NCBI RefSeq assembly: GCF_033978795.1
Contig: NC_084625.1
Location: 35,346,234-35,410,233 of the forward strand
Origin: Nerophis ophidion
Taxonomy: Eukaryota > Chordata > Actinopteri > Syngnathiformes > Syngnathidae
Direction: 5' to 3'
DNA: 64,000 nucleotides
The notes under the pieces were generated by a model. The model made no database searches, was not told the origin of the DNA, and was given only the letters and a program-made list of their open reading frames with translations. Positions within the stretch are counted from its first letter, which is position 1, and every line of letters starts with the position of its first letter. Positions 23,678-34,489 of this stretch are shown piece by piece. The translations under genes were made by a program, and so were the position numbers.

Positions 23678-24623
23678 AGGCCTACTGAAACCCACTACTA
23701 CCGACCACGCAGTCTGATAGTTTATATATCAATGATGAAACATTAACGTTGCAGCACATGCCAATACGGCCTTTTTAGTTTACTAAATTGCAATTTTAAA
23801 TTTGCCGCGGAGTTTCTTGTTGAAAACGTCGCGGAATGATGACGCGTGCGCCTGATGTCACGGACTGTCAGGAAATATTAGCGCAGCACCATTTGCGGCT
23901 AAAAGTCGTCTCTTTTCATCGCGCAATTAAACAGTATTCTGTGTTGCTGAATCTTTTGCAATTTGTTCAATTAATAATGGAGGAGTCTAAGTAGAAAGAT
24001 GGAATTGGGAAGCTTTAGCCACACAAACACACGGTGATTATTTGTTTGAAATTCCCAGAGGTGAAGCTTTACTATGGATCAGAGCGGTCAAGCGAACATG
24101 GTTCCCGACCACTTGTCAACCGGGAGGTTTCGATGAGAAAATTGTGTTAAAAAGTCGTCTCTTACCGGAGATCTGTGGAGTTTGCGCCGTCCTTGTATCT
24201 GCCGTGGCTTCCCTCAGACACTGGCCTCAAGACACCCGTGGACACACCCCACCGACTATCAGGTACTATTAAACTCACTAAAACACTAGCAACACAATAG
24301 AAAGATAAGGGATTTCCCAGAATTATCCTAGTAAATGTGTCTAAAAACATCTGAATTCATCCCAATGCAATCGCCTTTTTTTTTTTACTTTATTTTTATT
24401 TATTTATTTTTTTCTAGTCCTTCGCTATCAATATCCCTCACCCTTGTGACGTCATCGTCTGCAACTTCGGTAAACGCGAGGCTTTTTTATCAGCACCAAA
24501 AGTTGCGAACTTTACTAAATCCTTTCAGCAAAAATATGACAATATCGCGAAATGATCAAGTATGATACATAGAATGGACTTGCTATCCCCGTTTAAATAA
24601 GAAAATCTCATTTCAGTAGGCCT
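23678..24623 (+). mobile_element. TTAA-flanked MITE (piggyBac-like ends)
   Basis: Inverted ends AGGCCTACTGAAA and TTTCAGTAGGCCT are each flanked by TTAA (23674-23677 and 24624-24627), the target of piggyBac transposases. 946 bp, no transposase. A 76-codon open frame at 24042-24272 has no known relatives and is probably chance. Confidence 0.78.
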
Positions 24624-24627
24624 TTAA

Positions 24628-25261
24628 GAGGATTTGTTCTTCATTTCTGTTGCATCATAGAAAGTGAAACACATATGTGAATACTGGCAAGAAAGAACAA
24701 CTGTTGTTGGAATTGATTTGAAATGTTTTCACTTTCAGTATTGACTTGTGGATCTCTCCTCCGGTCGCTAATCTGGGTGTCTACGGCGAGCCACGGTGAC
24801 CCCTCGCTGACCTTCTCGTAATGAGGTCTCAAGGGGAAAAGCTGAAGCTGGGAATCAAAGTGTTGCATTAGAGGTGCGACAACAAGCCTCCTTTTATATA
24901 ATATTCGGTTGTTTGTTGCACTTATTCCTTCTCATGAGTGTTTGTCAGTAAGCATATTAAATATAGCTACGTACGATTTGTAGCGAACACGTGCTTGGAA
25001 CCGCCCCCTTCACACATGGGGTCCAACCAGTAAGTATTCCAATAATTACCATGCACTATCAAGAATTTTAGATGATAAATTTTTTTCCGAGAAACATGTC
25101 TTATATTTTGCGCAATACAACACTGGCATGGAAACACAGGTAAATATACAAAGTTCATAACAACCGCGACAACTACGACCAGTAAACAAGGTACTGCTGT
25201 AGTTACCATAAACAGATATGCATGCATGATTTGTATCAGATGTCTTACTAAAAGATTTCTG
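24628..25261. other. Intergenic sequence, nothing assigned
   Basis: No repeat end or exon recognised between the TTAA element and the minisatellite. Confidence 0.45.
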
Positions 25262-25346
25262 GTACTCTGCAATTGAGTTGATTTGTTTTTAATAGATGCT
25301 CAGTACTCTCTGCAGTTGAGCTGATTTAGTTTAAATAGATACCCAT
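25262..25346 (+). repeat. 41-bp minisatellite, left part
   Basis: Two units containing CTGCARTTGAGYTGATTT and AATAGAT. The array continues at 28908-29450 after a SINE/LINE insertion. Confidence 0.8.
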
Positions 25347-25621
25347 TGGGGCTTCACGGTGGAAGAGGGGTTAGTGCGTCTGCCTCACAATACGAAGGTC
25401 CTGAGTAGTCCTGGGTTCAATCCCGGGCTCGGGATCTTTCTGTGTGGAGTTTGCATGTTCTCCCCGTGACTGCGTGAGTTCCCTCCGGGAACTCCGGCTT
25501 CCTCCCACTTCCAAAGACATGCACCTGGGGATAGGTTGATTGGCAACACTAAATTGGCCCTAGTGTGTGAATGTGAGTGTGAATGTTGTCTGTCTATCTG
25601 TGTTGGCGACTTGTCCAGGGT

Positions 25622-28600
25622 GTATCCTTTCTGTATTTCTGTATCCTGTATTTCTTTCTTTCTTATTCGAGAGAGGAACTGCTCAGTCTGAAAATGATGG
25701 GGCGAAATGGTGTTCGACACTCCATTCCAGCGGAGCTAAGGAAGAATCCTCGGGGCTGCAAAGCGGGAGCTAAGATAAAGGCTAAGCGTGAGGAAAATCG
25801 ACGGCGCTACAAACCACCCATTCCTTCCGTCATCATGGGGAATGTGAACTCGCTGCCGAACAAGATCGATGAGCTTCATGGACTAAAAAACCAGCGTGCG
25901 TATCGAGAGAGCAGCCTGCTCATCTTCACGGAAACATGGCTAAACCACCTGGTACCGGATGCTAACGTGGACCTGCAGGGATTCACCGCAATGAGAGCTA
26001 ACAGAGACACGAAAGCATGCGGGAAAAGAAAAGGTGGGGGACTCATCATATATGTTAACAACCGCTGGTGTAACCCAGGACACATCTCTGTGAAGAAAGT
26101 CTTGTGTTGCCCGGACCTGGAGCTACTAGCTGTTAGCCTTCGGCCATACTATCTGCCGAGGGAGTTCAGTCACGTGATCTCCCTCTGTGTTTACATTCCC
26201 CCGAGGGCAGATGCTGCCAATGCATGTGAGATGATCCACGCCATCACATCAAGGCTACAGACAAAACATCCTGAGGCTTTTTTCATCATTTCTGGTGACT
26301 TCAATCATGCTACTTTGGACTCAACATTAGCTGCTTTTTACCAGGCTGTGGATTGTCCCACGAGAAACAACAGGACAATTGACCTACTGTATTCTAATGT
26401 CAGGGATGCATACAAGGTCACACCCCTACCCCCACTAGGGAAGTCTGACCACAATCTTGTTCATTTGCGGCCAAAATACACCCCCATGGTCCAAAGACAG
26501 CCTGTTAACACTTGCTATGTGAGGAAGTGGTCCCCTGAATTGGAAGATGCCCTCAGAGACTGCTACAACACCACAGACTGGGACGTGCTGCTTCCACAGG
26601 GTGAGGACATTGATGGGCTGACTCACTGTCTCACAGATTACCTCAACTTCTGCGTGGACGTGATCTGCCCTGCTAAGACTGTTCGGTGCTACCCTAATAA
26701 CAAACCCTGGGTAACACAAGAAGTTAAAGCTGTCCTCAACAAGAAGAAAGCTGCCTTCAGGAGTGGAGACAGGAAGGCAATGAGAGCAGCACAGCGTGAG
26801 GTGAAACGACGCGTGAGGGAGGCTAAGGACAGCTACAGGAAGAAGCTGGAGCAGAAGCTGCAGCAGAACAACATGAGGGAGGTCTGGGAAGGTGTGAAAA
26901 CCATCACAGGCCACAAGACAAAGACCAGAGCTGTTGTGGGGACAATAGAGAGGGCCAATGGGATGAATAACTTCTTTAACCGGTTTAACCAGCCCGTGTC
27001 CTCTCCGTCCCCCACTTCCCATCACAGCCAACCCCTCTTCTGCTCCCCTCAACGCACCTCCCCCCCAGCCATGGCAGCACCCCCCTCCACCACCTCTACG
27101 CAGACATTAGTCATCTCTGCGGACCAGGTCAGAGGTCAACTGAGGAAGCTACAGCCAAGGAAAGCAGCAGGCCCAGACAAGCTGTGCCCCCGACTCCTGA
27201 AGACCTGTGCTACGGAACTGGGTGAACCACTTCAAAGGATCTTCAACCTCAGCCTGCAGCTGGGAAGAGTGCCCACCCTCTGGAAGACATCATGCATCGT
27301 TCCAGTTCCCAAAAAGAACTGCCCCAGTGAGCTGAACGACTACAGACCAGTGGCGCTCACCTCTCATCTAATGAAGACATTGGAGCGGCTATTTCTCAGC
27401 CTCCTCAGACCACAGGTGCAACATGCCCAGGACAGCCTGCAGTTTGCGTACCAGGAAGGCGTTGGTGTGGAGGATGCTATCCTTTACCTGCTGCATCGAG
27501 CCCACTCACACCTGGATAAGGGAAATGGCACTGTGAGGATCCTGTTCCTGGACTTCTCGAGTGCCTTTAATACCATCCAGCCCCGCCTCCTTCAGGACAA
27601 GCTCTACAAAATGCAAGTGGACCCCTGCCTGGTTGCCTGGATTTCGAACTACCTCACCGACAGGCCACATTACGTCAGACTGAAGGACATCACGTCTGAC
27701 ACTGTGATCAGCAGCACCGGAGCACCGCAGGGAACGGTGCTGGCCCCTCTTCTCTTCACCCTGTACACCGCTGACTTCTGCTACAACTCAGAGCTGTGTC
27801 ACATCCAGAAGTACGCGGATGACACAGCCATCGTCGGGTGCATCAGGGACGGCAGAGAGGAGGAGTTTCGGAACCTGGTGAGGGACTTTGTTGTCTGGTG
27901 CCACACGAACGTCTTGCAGCTCAATCCGTCAAAGACCAAGGAGCTGGTCATTGACTTTGGGAGGTCGAGTCCACGGTCACAACCTATTGTGATCGAGGGA
28001 GTTGAGGTACAGACCGTGGACTCATTCAAGTACCTCGGGGTTTGGGTGGACAATAAGCTGGACTGGACTGTTAACACGGACCACCAGTACAAGAAAGGAC
28101 AGAGCAGGCTGTACTTCCTCAGGAGACTGCACTCCTTCAACATCTGCAAAAAACTCCTGTGGATGTACTACCAGTCTGTGGTTGCCAGTGTTCTGTTCTA
28201 CATGGTAGTGTGCTGGGGGGTCAGTACATCTAAGAAGGACAGCTCCAGACTTGAGAAACTGATCAGGCGGGCCGGTTCTACAATCGGAATGAAACTGGAC
28301 TCACTGGTGACGGTGGCAGAGAAGAGGACTGTTGACAAACTAGTGAGCATCCTGGATGATGCCAGTCACCCTCTGCATAGCGTTATCAGTAGCCAGAGAA
28401 GCCTGTTCAGTGCTAGACTGCTTCATCCCAAGTGCAGGACTAATAGACTCAAAAACTCCTTTGTCCCACACGCCATTAGACTGTACAACTCCTCTCTGGG
28501 ACGGGGGGCGGGGGGTACTAGGATGACAGGGTATGCAAAACATTAACAGTGCAATACGTTTTCATAACATGGTCACTACTGCCTACTTTGTCTTGTTATA

Positions 28601-28789
28601 TTCTTATTTTACTGTTATATTGTTATTCCCATTGTTTTTATTCTTTTTGTAATATTTCTCTATTTTGTTTCCTTTTAAACCCCCATTATTTACTTTTTAC
28701 TTTTTTCTTTAAATTGATCTCAACTCTGTACACTGCTGCTGGAATTTTAATTTTCCTGAAGGAACTCTCCTGAAGGAATCAATAAAGTA

Positions 28790-28826
<37 letters not shown>
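25622..28826 (+). mobile_element. L2/CR1-like non-LTR retrotransposon, 5'-truncated but with an intact EN-RT frame
   Basis: It begins about 70 bp before the first Met codon of the large ORF, has a 3' UTR of about 270 bp ending CAATAAAGTACTATC, and a (TATC)n tail at 28790-28826. There is no ORF1, so the copy is incomplete at its 5' end. No long target duplication is visible, as is usual for this group. A second, 3'-only copy at 50001-50724 is almost identical. Confidence 0.88.
25694..28546 (+). CDS. LINE ORF2-type protein: AP endonuclease and reverse transcriptase, 950 codons, no stops
   Basis: Nicks target DNA and copies the LINE RNA onto it (target-primed reverse transcription) in the nucleus. 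The frame stays open upstream into the SINE, but the first Met within the LINE is at 25694. Endonuclease landmarks: GNVNSL (residues 49-54), FTETWL, SGDFNH (200-205) and SDHNLVHL (251-258). A Lys/Arg/Gln-rich linker around 355-400 is followed by RT motifs RKAAGPDKLCPRLL, PVPKKNCPSELNDYRPVAL, FLDFSSAFNTI, APQGTVLAPLLF and the catalytic YADD (707-710). The C-terminal domain ends near SFVPHAIRLYNSS. This layout and length fit the L2/CR1/Rex1 group; the exact clade needs a tree. No lesion is seen. A shorter codon choice for the true start cannot be excluded. Confidence 0.9.
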   Translation: MMGRNGVRHSIPAELRKNPRGCKAGAKIKAKREENRRRYKPPIPSVIMGNVNSLPNKIDELHGLKNQRAYRESSLLIFTETWLNHLVPDANVDLQGFTAMRANRDTKACGKRKGGGLIIYVNNRWCNPGHISVKKVLCCPDLELLAVSLRPYYLPREFSHVISLCVYIPPRADAANACEMIHAITSRLQTKHPEAFFIISGDFNHATLDSTLAAFYQAVDCPTRNNRTIDLLYSNVRDAYKVTPLPPLGKSDHNLVHLRPKYTPMVQRQPVNTCYVRKWSPELEDALRDCYNTTDWDVLLPQGEDIDGLTHCLTDYLNFCVDVICPAKTVRCYPNNKPWVTQEVKAVLNKKKAAFRSGDRKAMRAAQREVKRRVREAKDSYRKKLEQKLQQNNMREVWEGVKTITGHKTKTRAVVGTIERANGMNNFFNRFNQPVSSPSPTSHHSQPLFCSPQRTSPPAMAAPPSTTSTQTLVISADQVRGQLRKLQPRKAAGPDKLCPRLLKTCATELGEPLQRIFNLSLQLGRVPTLWKTSCIVPVPKKNCPSELNDYRPVALTSHLMKTLERLFLSLLRPQVQHAQDSLQFAYQEGVGVEDAILYLLHRAHSHLDKGNGTVRILFLDFSSAFNTIQPRLLQDKLYKMQVDPCLVAWISNYLTDRPHYVRLKDITSDTVISSTGAPQGTVLAPLLFTLYTADFCYNSELCHIQKYADDTAIVGCIRDGREEEFRNLVRDFVVWCHTNVLQLNPSKTKELVIDFGRSSPRSQPIVIEGVEVQTVDSFKYLGVWVDNKLDWTVNTDHQYKKGQSRLYFLRRLHSFNICKKLLWMYYQSVVASVLFYMVVCWGVSTSKKDSSRLEKLIRRAGSTIGMKLDSLVTVAEKRTVDKLVSILDDASHPLHSVISSQRSLFSARLLHPKCRTNRLKNSFVPHAIRLYNSSLGRGAGGTRMTGYAKH

Positions 28827-28907
28827 CCGCCTTCCGCCTGATTGTAGCTGAGATACGCACCAGCGGCCCCAAAGGGAATAAGCGGTAGAAAATGGATGGA
28901 TGGATGG

Positions 28908-29450
28908 ATAGATACCCATAGTACACTATATATTTCAGTTGATTTTTTTAATAGTTGCCTGGTATTTATTTTTTCAAATAAATGCTAGGTACTCTCTGCA
29001 GTTGAATTGATTTTTATTTTAAAAGATGCCCAATACTCTCTGCAGTTGAATTGATTGTTTTAATAGATGATCAGTACTCTCTGCAGTTGAGATGATTTGT
29101 TTAATAGATGACTAGTACTCTCTGCGGTTGAGTTGACGTTTTTGATAGACGGCCAGTACTCTGCAGTTGAGATGATTTGTTTAATAGATGACTGGTACTC
29201 TCTGCGGTTGAGTTGACGTTTTTGATAGACGGCCAGTTCTCTCTGCATTTGAGTTGGTTTGTTTTGTTGGATGACGGTAACTTTCTGCAGTTTATAGTTT
29301 TTTTTGTTTGTTTTAATAAATGCCAGGTCCTCTTTGCAGTTAAGTTGTATTTGTTTTTATAGATGTGAGGTACTCTCTGCACTTGAGGGTTTCTTTTAAG
29401 TAGATGCCTGGTACTCTGCAGTTGAATTGATTTTTTTTTCCCAGACATAT
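28908..29450 (+). repeat. 41-bp minisatellite, right part
   Basis: About eleven units with the core CTGCAGTTGA, spaced 39-44 bp (for example at 28996, 29040, 29081, 29122, 29161, 29202, 29243). Units at 29081-29243 alternate between CAGTTGAGATG and CGGTTGAGTTG, giving an 82-bp higher-order period. Confidence 0.85.
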
Positions 29451-30658
29451 ATACTAAGAAATGATCGAGCTCAGTTTATCTTTAGCTTACGTTGGCTTAG
29501 TTTGGTTTATCTTAGTTTAGCTTAGCATGTCTGCTTGTGTGTCTTTTTTGCCATGTAAGGCCGAGTGATGTGAGGACTTGTTAAAACATTGAATTGACAT
29601 GTTTATGCTTGTTAAACAAAACTGTTAATTAGTCATCATAGTTTCACGTGATCAACATTAGAATCACATTGCCATAAGATTGAGGCTGCAGGCTAAATTT
29701 AAAGGGCCAGTAGCCTCCAATTCACTGTGACAGCCCTTAGATTTTTTTCACTGAAGAAATGCCTGCAGACATTCCTCCCCCATGCATATTACCAGTAAAT
29801 ATCTGACCTGGTTTATTTCTGCAAGCCACTATGGCCTTTATATTTTGTGCGTTGACATGTGACATGCTCCAAAATAATAATACAAACAACACCATATAAG
29901 TTTACTTCAACACAAACAGCGCAATCAAACTATTTTTCTACCTTCAAAGAGATAATGATGCCTATTTTTGATTTGAGGGTAATTAATATACCTTTTTAAT
30001 CGTTTTTCTTTATTAATTTGAATGAATTCAGATAACAATATGCTCATTATTGTGATTTACAGTATGGTATAGAACAGAACTTACTACCACATGTCTGATT
30101 ATAACGTCATGAAATACAAGCAATGAAAAAAAACAGAAAAAACTAACTTTTACTAACTAACAATTGTAATTATGTTACAATATATTTTTTGTATTTTTAA
30201 TGTATAATTTATTTTTTGTATACATTTTTTATGTCATTTTATTACACTATTTTTGTCAGATATTTGTTTGTATTCCTCATTTTAATATAGTGTACATTTG
30301 TTTTTTTGATTTTTTATATTTATTTTGTATAATTTAATAAAAGAACACATTAGTCATATATATAAATGTATGTATTACAATACAAACTTCTGTATAGTTA
30401 TTAAATTGAATTATTCTTCATTTATATTAATTGTTATATTGTTGTTTACAATTTCCAAATTTATGGGCTATAATCATCAGTCTTTATTATCGTATACAAT
30501 ACATTGTTTGTAGGCAATATTTGTCAATGTAATATATTGTGCATGGCATATATTTCATATATATATATTTTTTTCTATTTTGATTCATTTCATTAGTCTG
30601 TTAATATGTACACACACACACATACACATATATATATAAAAATATATATATATACATA
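29451..30658. other. AT-rich intergenic sequence, nothing assigned
   Basis: No coding or repeat boundary recognised. Ends in (CA)n/(TA)n runs at about 30609-30656. Confidence 0.5.
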
Positions 30659-32184
30659 CAATCCCTCTTTCCATATGAGTTGGGAAATTGTGTTAGATGT
30701 CAGTATAAACAGAATACAATGATTTGCAAATCATTTTCAACCCATATTCAGTTGAATATGCTACAAAGACAACATATTTGATATTCAAACTTATAAACAT
30801 TTAAATTTTTTTGCAAATAATCATTAACTTTAGAATTTGTTGCCAGAAACACGTGACAAAGAAGTTGTGAAAGGTGGCAATAAATACTGATAGAGTTGAG
30901 GAATGCTCATCAAACACTGATATGGAACATCCCACAGGTGTGCAGGCTAATTGGGAACAGTTGGGTGCCATGATTGGGTATAAAAACAGCTTCCATGAAA
31001 TGCTAAGTCATTCACAAACAAGGACGGGGTGAGGGTCACCACTTTGTAAGCAAATTGTCGAACAGTTTTAGAACAACATTTCTCAACGAATTTAGGGATT
31101 TGACCATCTACGGTCTGTAAAATCATCAAAAGGTTCAGAAAATCTGGAGAAATAACTGCACTTAAGCAATGATATTACGGACCTTTGATCCCTCAGGCGG
31201 TACTGCATCAAAAACCGACATCAGGATATCACCAAATGGGCTCAGGAATACTTCATAAAACCACTGTCAGTAACTACAGTTGGTCGCTACATCTGTAAGT
31301 GCACGTTAAAACTCTACTATGCAAAGCCAAACCCATTTATCAACAACACCCTGAAACGCCGCCGGCTTGGCTGGGCCCGAGCTCACCTAAGATGGACTGA
31401 TGCAAAGTAGAAAGGTGTTCTGTGGTCTGATGAGTCCATATTTCAAATTATATTTGGAAACAGAGGACGTGGTGTCCTCCAGAACAAAGAGGAAAATAAC
31501 CATTCAGATTGTTATAGGTGCAAAGTTCAAAAGCCAGCATCTGTGATGGTATGGGGGTGTATTAGTGCCCAAGGCATGGGTAACTTACACATCTGTGAAG
31601 GCACCATCAATGCTAAAAGGTCTTTTTGGTTTTGGAGCAACATATGTTCTCATCCAAACGACGTTATCATGGACGCCCCTGCTTATTTCAGCAAGACAAT
31701 GCCAAGCCACGTGTTACAACAGCGTGGCTTCGTAGTAAAAGAGTGTGGGTACTTTCCTGGCTCGTCTGCAGTCCAGACCTGTCCCCCATCGAAAATGTGT
31801 GACACATTATGAAGCATAAAATACGACAGCGGAAACCCCGGACTGTTGAACGACTGAAGCTCTACATAAAACAAGAATGGGAAAGAATTCCACTTTCAAA
31901 GCTTCAACAATTAGTTTCCTGAGTTCCCAAACATTTATTGAGTGTTGTTAAAAGAAAAGGTGATGTAACACAATGGTGAACACGCCCTTCCCTACTCCTA
32001 CTACTACTACTACTTTGGCACGTGTTGCAGCCATGAAATTCTAAGTTAATTATTATTTGCAAAAAAAAATAAAGTTTATGAGTTTGAACACCAAATATCA
32101 TGTCTTTGTAGTGCATTCAACTGAATATGGGTTGATATATTTACATCTAACACAATTTCCCAACTCATATGGAAACGGGGTTTG
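30659..32184 (+). mobile_element. Tc1-like transposon, family 1, copy B
   Basis: Long inverted repeats: left CCATATGAGTTGGGAAATTG, right CAATTTCCCAACTCATATGG. It sits in a TA-rich tract, so the TA duplication is clear on the left (30657-30658) but not on the right. The transposase is broken. Confidence 0.88.
31543..31812 (+). pseudogene. Tc1-type transposase remnant (family 1, copy B)
   Basis: MMVWGCISAQGMGNLHICEG is visible in one frame; the sequence encoding the QQDNAKPR and PDLSPIENVW regions continues out of frame. Upstream N-terminal sequence is interrupted by stops. Inactive. Confidence 0.8.
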
Positions 32185-32185
32185 C

Positions 32186-32262
<77 letters not shown>
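32185..32262. repeat. (TA)n tract
   Basis: Alternating TA with ATAC/ATGT interruptions between a Tc1 copy and a SINE fragment. Confidence 0.9.
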
Positions 32263-32396
32263 GGCCCTGCGATGAGGTGGCGACTTGTCCAGGGTGTAGC
32301 CCGCCTTCCGCCCGATTGTAGCTGAGATAGGCGCCTGCGCCCCCCGCGACCCCCAAAAAAGGGAATAAGCGGTAGAAAATGGATGGATGGATGGAT
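32263..32396 (+). repeat. SINE S1 3' half, plus orientation
   Basis: GGCCCTGCGATGAGGTGGCG through GTAGAAAATGG(ATGG)n. It forms an inverted pair with the next feature. Confidence 0.85.
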
Positions 32397-32415
32397 ATAT
32401 ATACATACATACATA

Positions 32416-32615
32416 CATTTTCTACCGCTTATTCCCTTTGGGGTCGCGGGGTGCGCTGGTGCCTATCTCAGCTACAATCGGGCGGTAGGCAGCGTATACC
32501 CTGGACATGTCGCCACATCATCGTAGGGCCAACACGGATAGACAGACAACATTCACACTCATATTCACACACTAGGGACCATTTAGTGTTGCCAATCAAC
32601 TTATCCCCAGGTGCA

Positions 32616-32620
<5 letters not shown>
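32416..32620 (-). repeat. SINE S1 3' part, minus orientation
   Basis: CATTTTCTACCGCTTATTCC through CCCCAGGTGCATGTCT, then straight into (TA)n at 32621-32654. Its first 105 bp are the reverse complement of 32263-32396. Confidence 0.85.
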
Positions 32621-32658
<38 letters not shown>

Positions 32659-32813
32659 TCTTGGTCAAAAGTTATTTATGCTTGTAAAGAACACGGCTGT
32701 CTTGAGTTTCCTTATAAATTTCCACAATTCTTTTTTTTTGTGATAGAGTGATTGGAGCACACACTTGTTTGTCACAAAAAACATTCATGAAGTTTGGTTC
32801 TTTATTCACTTTA

Positions 32814-33308
32814 TTATGGGTCTGCTGAAAATGTGACCAAATATGCTGGGTCAAAGTATACATACAGAAATGTTAATATTTGTTTACATGTCCTTTGGAA
32901 AGTTTCAATGCAATAACGCACTTTTGGTAGCCACCCACAAGCTTCTGGTTGAATTGTTGACCACTCTTCTTGAGAAAATTGGTGCAGTTTAGTTAAATTT
33001 GTTGTTTTTCTGACATGGACTTGTTTCTTCAGCATTGTCCACATGTTCACAACGGGGTTTAGGTCAGATCTTTGGGAAGGCCATTCCAAAACCTAAATTC
33101 TTGCCTGATTTAGCCATTCCTTTACCACTTTTGACGTGTGTTTGGGGTCATTGTCCTGTTGGAACACCCAACTGTGGCCAAAACCCAACCTCCGGGCTGA
33201 TGATTTTAGGTTGTCCTGAAGAATTTGGAGGTATTCCTCCTTTTTCATTGTCCCATTTACTCTCTGTAAAGCACCAGTTCCATTGGCAGCAAAACAGGCC
33301 CAGAGCAT
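32814..33308 (-). pseudogene. Tc1-type transposase remnant (family 2)
   Basis: The minus-strand frame 33308-33093 has MLWACFAANGTGALQRVNG and [13 protein letters not shown] (second catalytic Asp). After a frame change near 33090, frame 33089-32814 has EWPSQRSDLNPVVNMW, where the usual PIENLW catalytic Glu is replaced (VVNMW). The N-terminal half is missing. Inactive. Confidence 0.88.
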
Positions 33309-33351
33309 AATACTACCACCACCATGCTTGCTTGACGGTATGAATGGTTTT

Positions 33352-33627
33352 ATAAATGATAAATGGGTTGTAGGTGTATAACGATTTTCTAACTTCTAGG
33401 TACTTATAACGCTTTGGCACTACTTCCACATTTACCCATTCACACACACATTCACACACTGATGGAGGGAGCTGCCATGCAAGGCGCTAACCAGCACCCA
33501 TCAGGAGCAAGGGTGAAGTGTCTTGCTCAGGACACAACGGACGTGACGAGGTTGGTACTAGGTGGAGATTGAACCAGGGACCCTCGGGTTGCGCACGGCC
33601 ACTCTGCCACTGTGCCACGCCGTCCCC
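33352..33627 (-). mobile_element. tRNA-headed SINE, family S2, minus orientation
   Basis: Inserted into the family-2 Tc1 element with GTTTT on both sides (33347-33351, 33628-33632). The minus strand starts GGGGACGGCGTGGCACAGTG, has a B-box-like GGTTCAATCTCC, and carries ACACTTCACCCTTGCTCCTG. Other copies: 34806-35082 and 53002-53267. Confidence 0.85.
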
Positions 33628-33837
33628 GTTTTCCCGTGATTAAAGGCCTCACTTTTTCTTCTCTAAACATATTGCTGGGTGTTGTGGCCGAACAGCTAAA
33701 TTTTTCTTTCATCTGTTCACAGAACTTTCCTCCAGAATGTCTTATATTTGTCCATGTGATCAGGGGCAAACTTTAGAGAAGCCTTAAGGTGTCGCTTCGG
33801 GAGCAGGAGCTTCCTTCTTGCATGGTAGCCTCTCAGT

Positions 33838-34277
33838 CCATCCATCCATTTTCTACCGCTAATTCTCTTTAGTGTCACGGGGGGTGCTGGTGCCTATCTC
33901 AGCTACAATCGGGCAGAAGGCAGAGTACACCTCCTTCAAATGCAGAGGACAACTTTAACCACACCTAGTGTGTGTGACAATCAATCATTGGTACTTTAAC
34001 TTAACACCCTGGACAAGTCCCCACCTCATCGCAGGGCCAATACAGATAGACAGACAACATTCACACTCACATTCACACACTAGGCACCATTTAGTGTTGC
34101 CAATCAACCTATCCCCAGGTGCATGTCTTTGGAAGTGGGAGGAAGCCGGAGTACCCGGAGGGAACCCACGCATTCACGGGGAGAACATGCAAACTCCACA
34201 CAGAAAGGTGCCGAGCCCTGGATTGAACTCAAGATTATTTAGGACCTTCATATTGTGAGGCACATGCACTAACTGAT
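33838..34277 (-). mobile_element. SINE S1, minus orientation, with an inner insertion
   Basis: Full-length S1 outline from CATCCATTTTCTACCGC to the tRNA-like head (GGATTGAACTCAAG). About 80 bp of foreign sequence lies at 33931-34008 (includes CACACCTAGTGTGTGTGACA) between GTACACC and ACACCCTGG, with ACACC repeated on both sides. Confidence 0.8.
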
Positions 34278-34372
34278 CCAATTACTCTCTTACAAAAAAA
34301 ATTTGAATTGTAGAAATTATTGGAAACTTAAGACAGCTATGACATTACATACTTCACAAGTGTATGTAAACT

Positions 34373-34466
34373 CCATCCATCCATCCATTTTCTACCGCTT
34401 ATTCCCTTTTGGGGTCACGGGGGGCGCGCCAAGGCGCTGGCGCCTATCTCAGCTACAATCGGGTGG
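34373..34466 (-). repeat. SINE S1 3' fragment inside a Tc1 inverted repeat
   Basis: (CATC)n, TTTTCTACCGCTTATTCCC, then CTATCTCAGCTACAATCGGG. Flanked by AACT at 34369-34372 and 34467-34470. Confidence 0.8.
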
Positions 34467-34489
34467 AACTTTGACCAAAATTGTATGAA

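Larger units (their letters stand above)
25347..28907 (+). mobile_element. SINE S1 split by an L2-like LINE insertion
   Basis: The head and body lie at 25347-25621 and the last 81 bp at 28827-28907 (CCGCCTTCCGCCTG ... GTAGAAAATGGATGG). The whole is flanked by a 12-bp target duplication ATAGATACCCAT at 25335-25346 and 28908-28919, inside a minisatellite. Confidence 0.88.
32656..34483 (-). mobile_element. Tc1-like transposon, family 2, with three SINE insertions
   Basis: The left end (TTGGTCAAAAGTTATTTATG) and the right end (ACAAGTGTATGTAAACT ... AACTTTGACCAAAATTG) are inverted repeats, flanked by TA at 32654-32655 and 34484-34485. Transposase reads on the minus strand. Insertions: a SINE of family S2 (33352-33627), an S1 SINE (33838-34277) that replaces the N-terminal region, and an S1 fragment (34373-34466) that splits the right inverted repeat. 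Confidence 0.82.

Noticed and set aside
24042..24272. 76-codon frame inside the TTAA-flanked MITE as a transposase relic
   Set aside because: No piggyBac motif visible; length is within chance for this composition.
26435..27052. 205-codon antisense frame within the LINE
   Set aside because: Shadow of the EN-RT frame; no recognisable protein family.
28908..29450. CRISPR-like array of regular repeats
   Set aside because: The whole 41-bp unit is repeated with drift and no unique spacers; this is a eukaryotic minisatellite.
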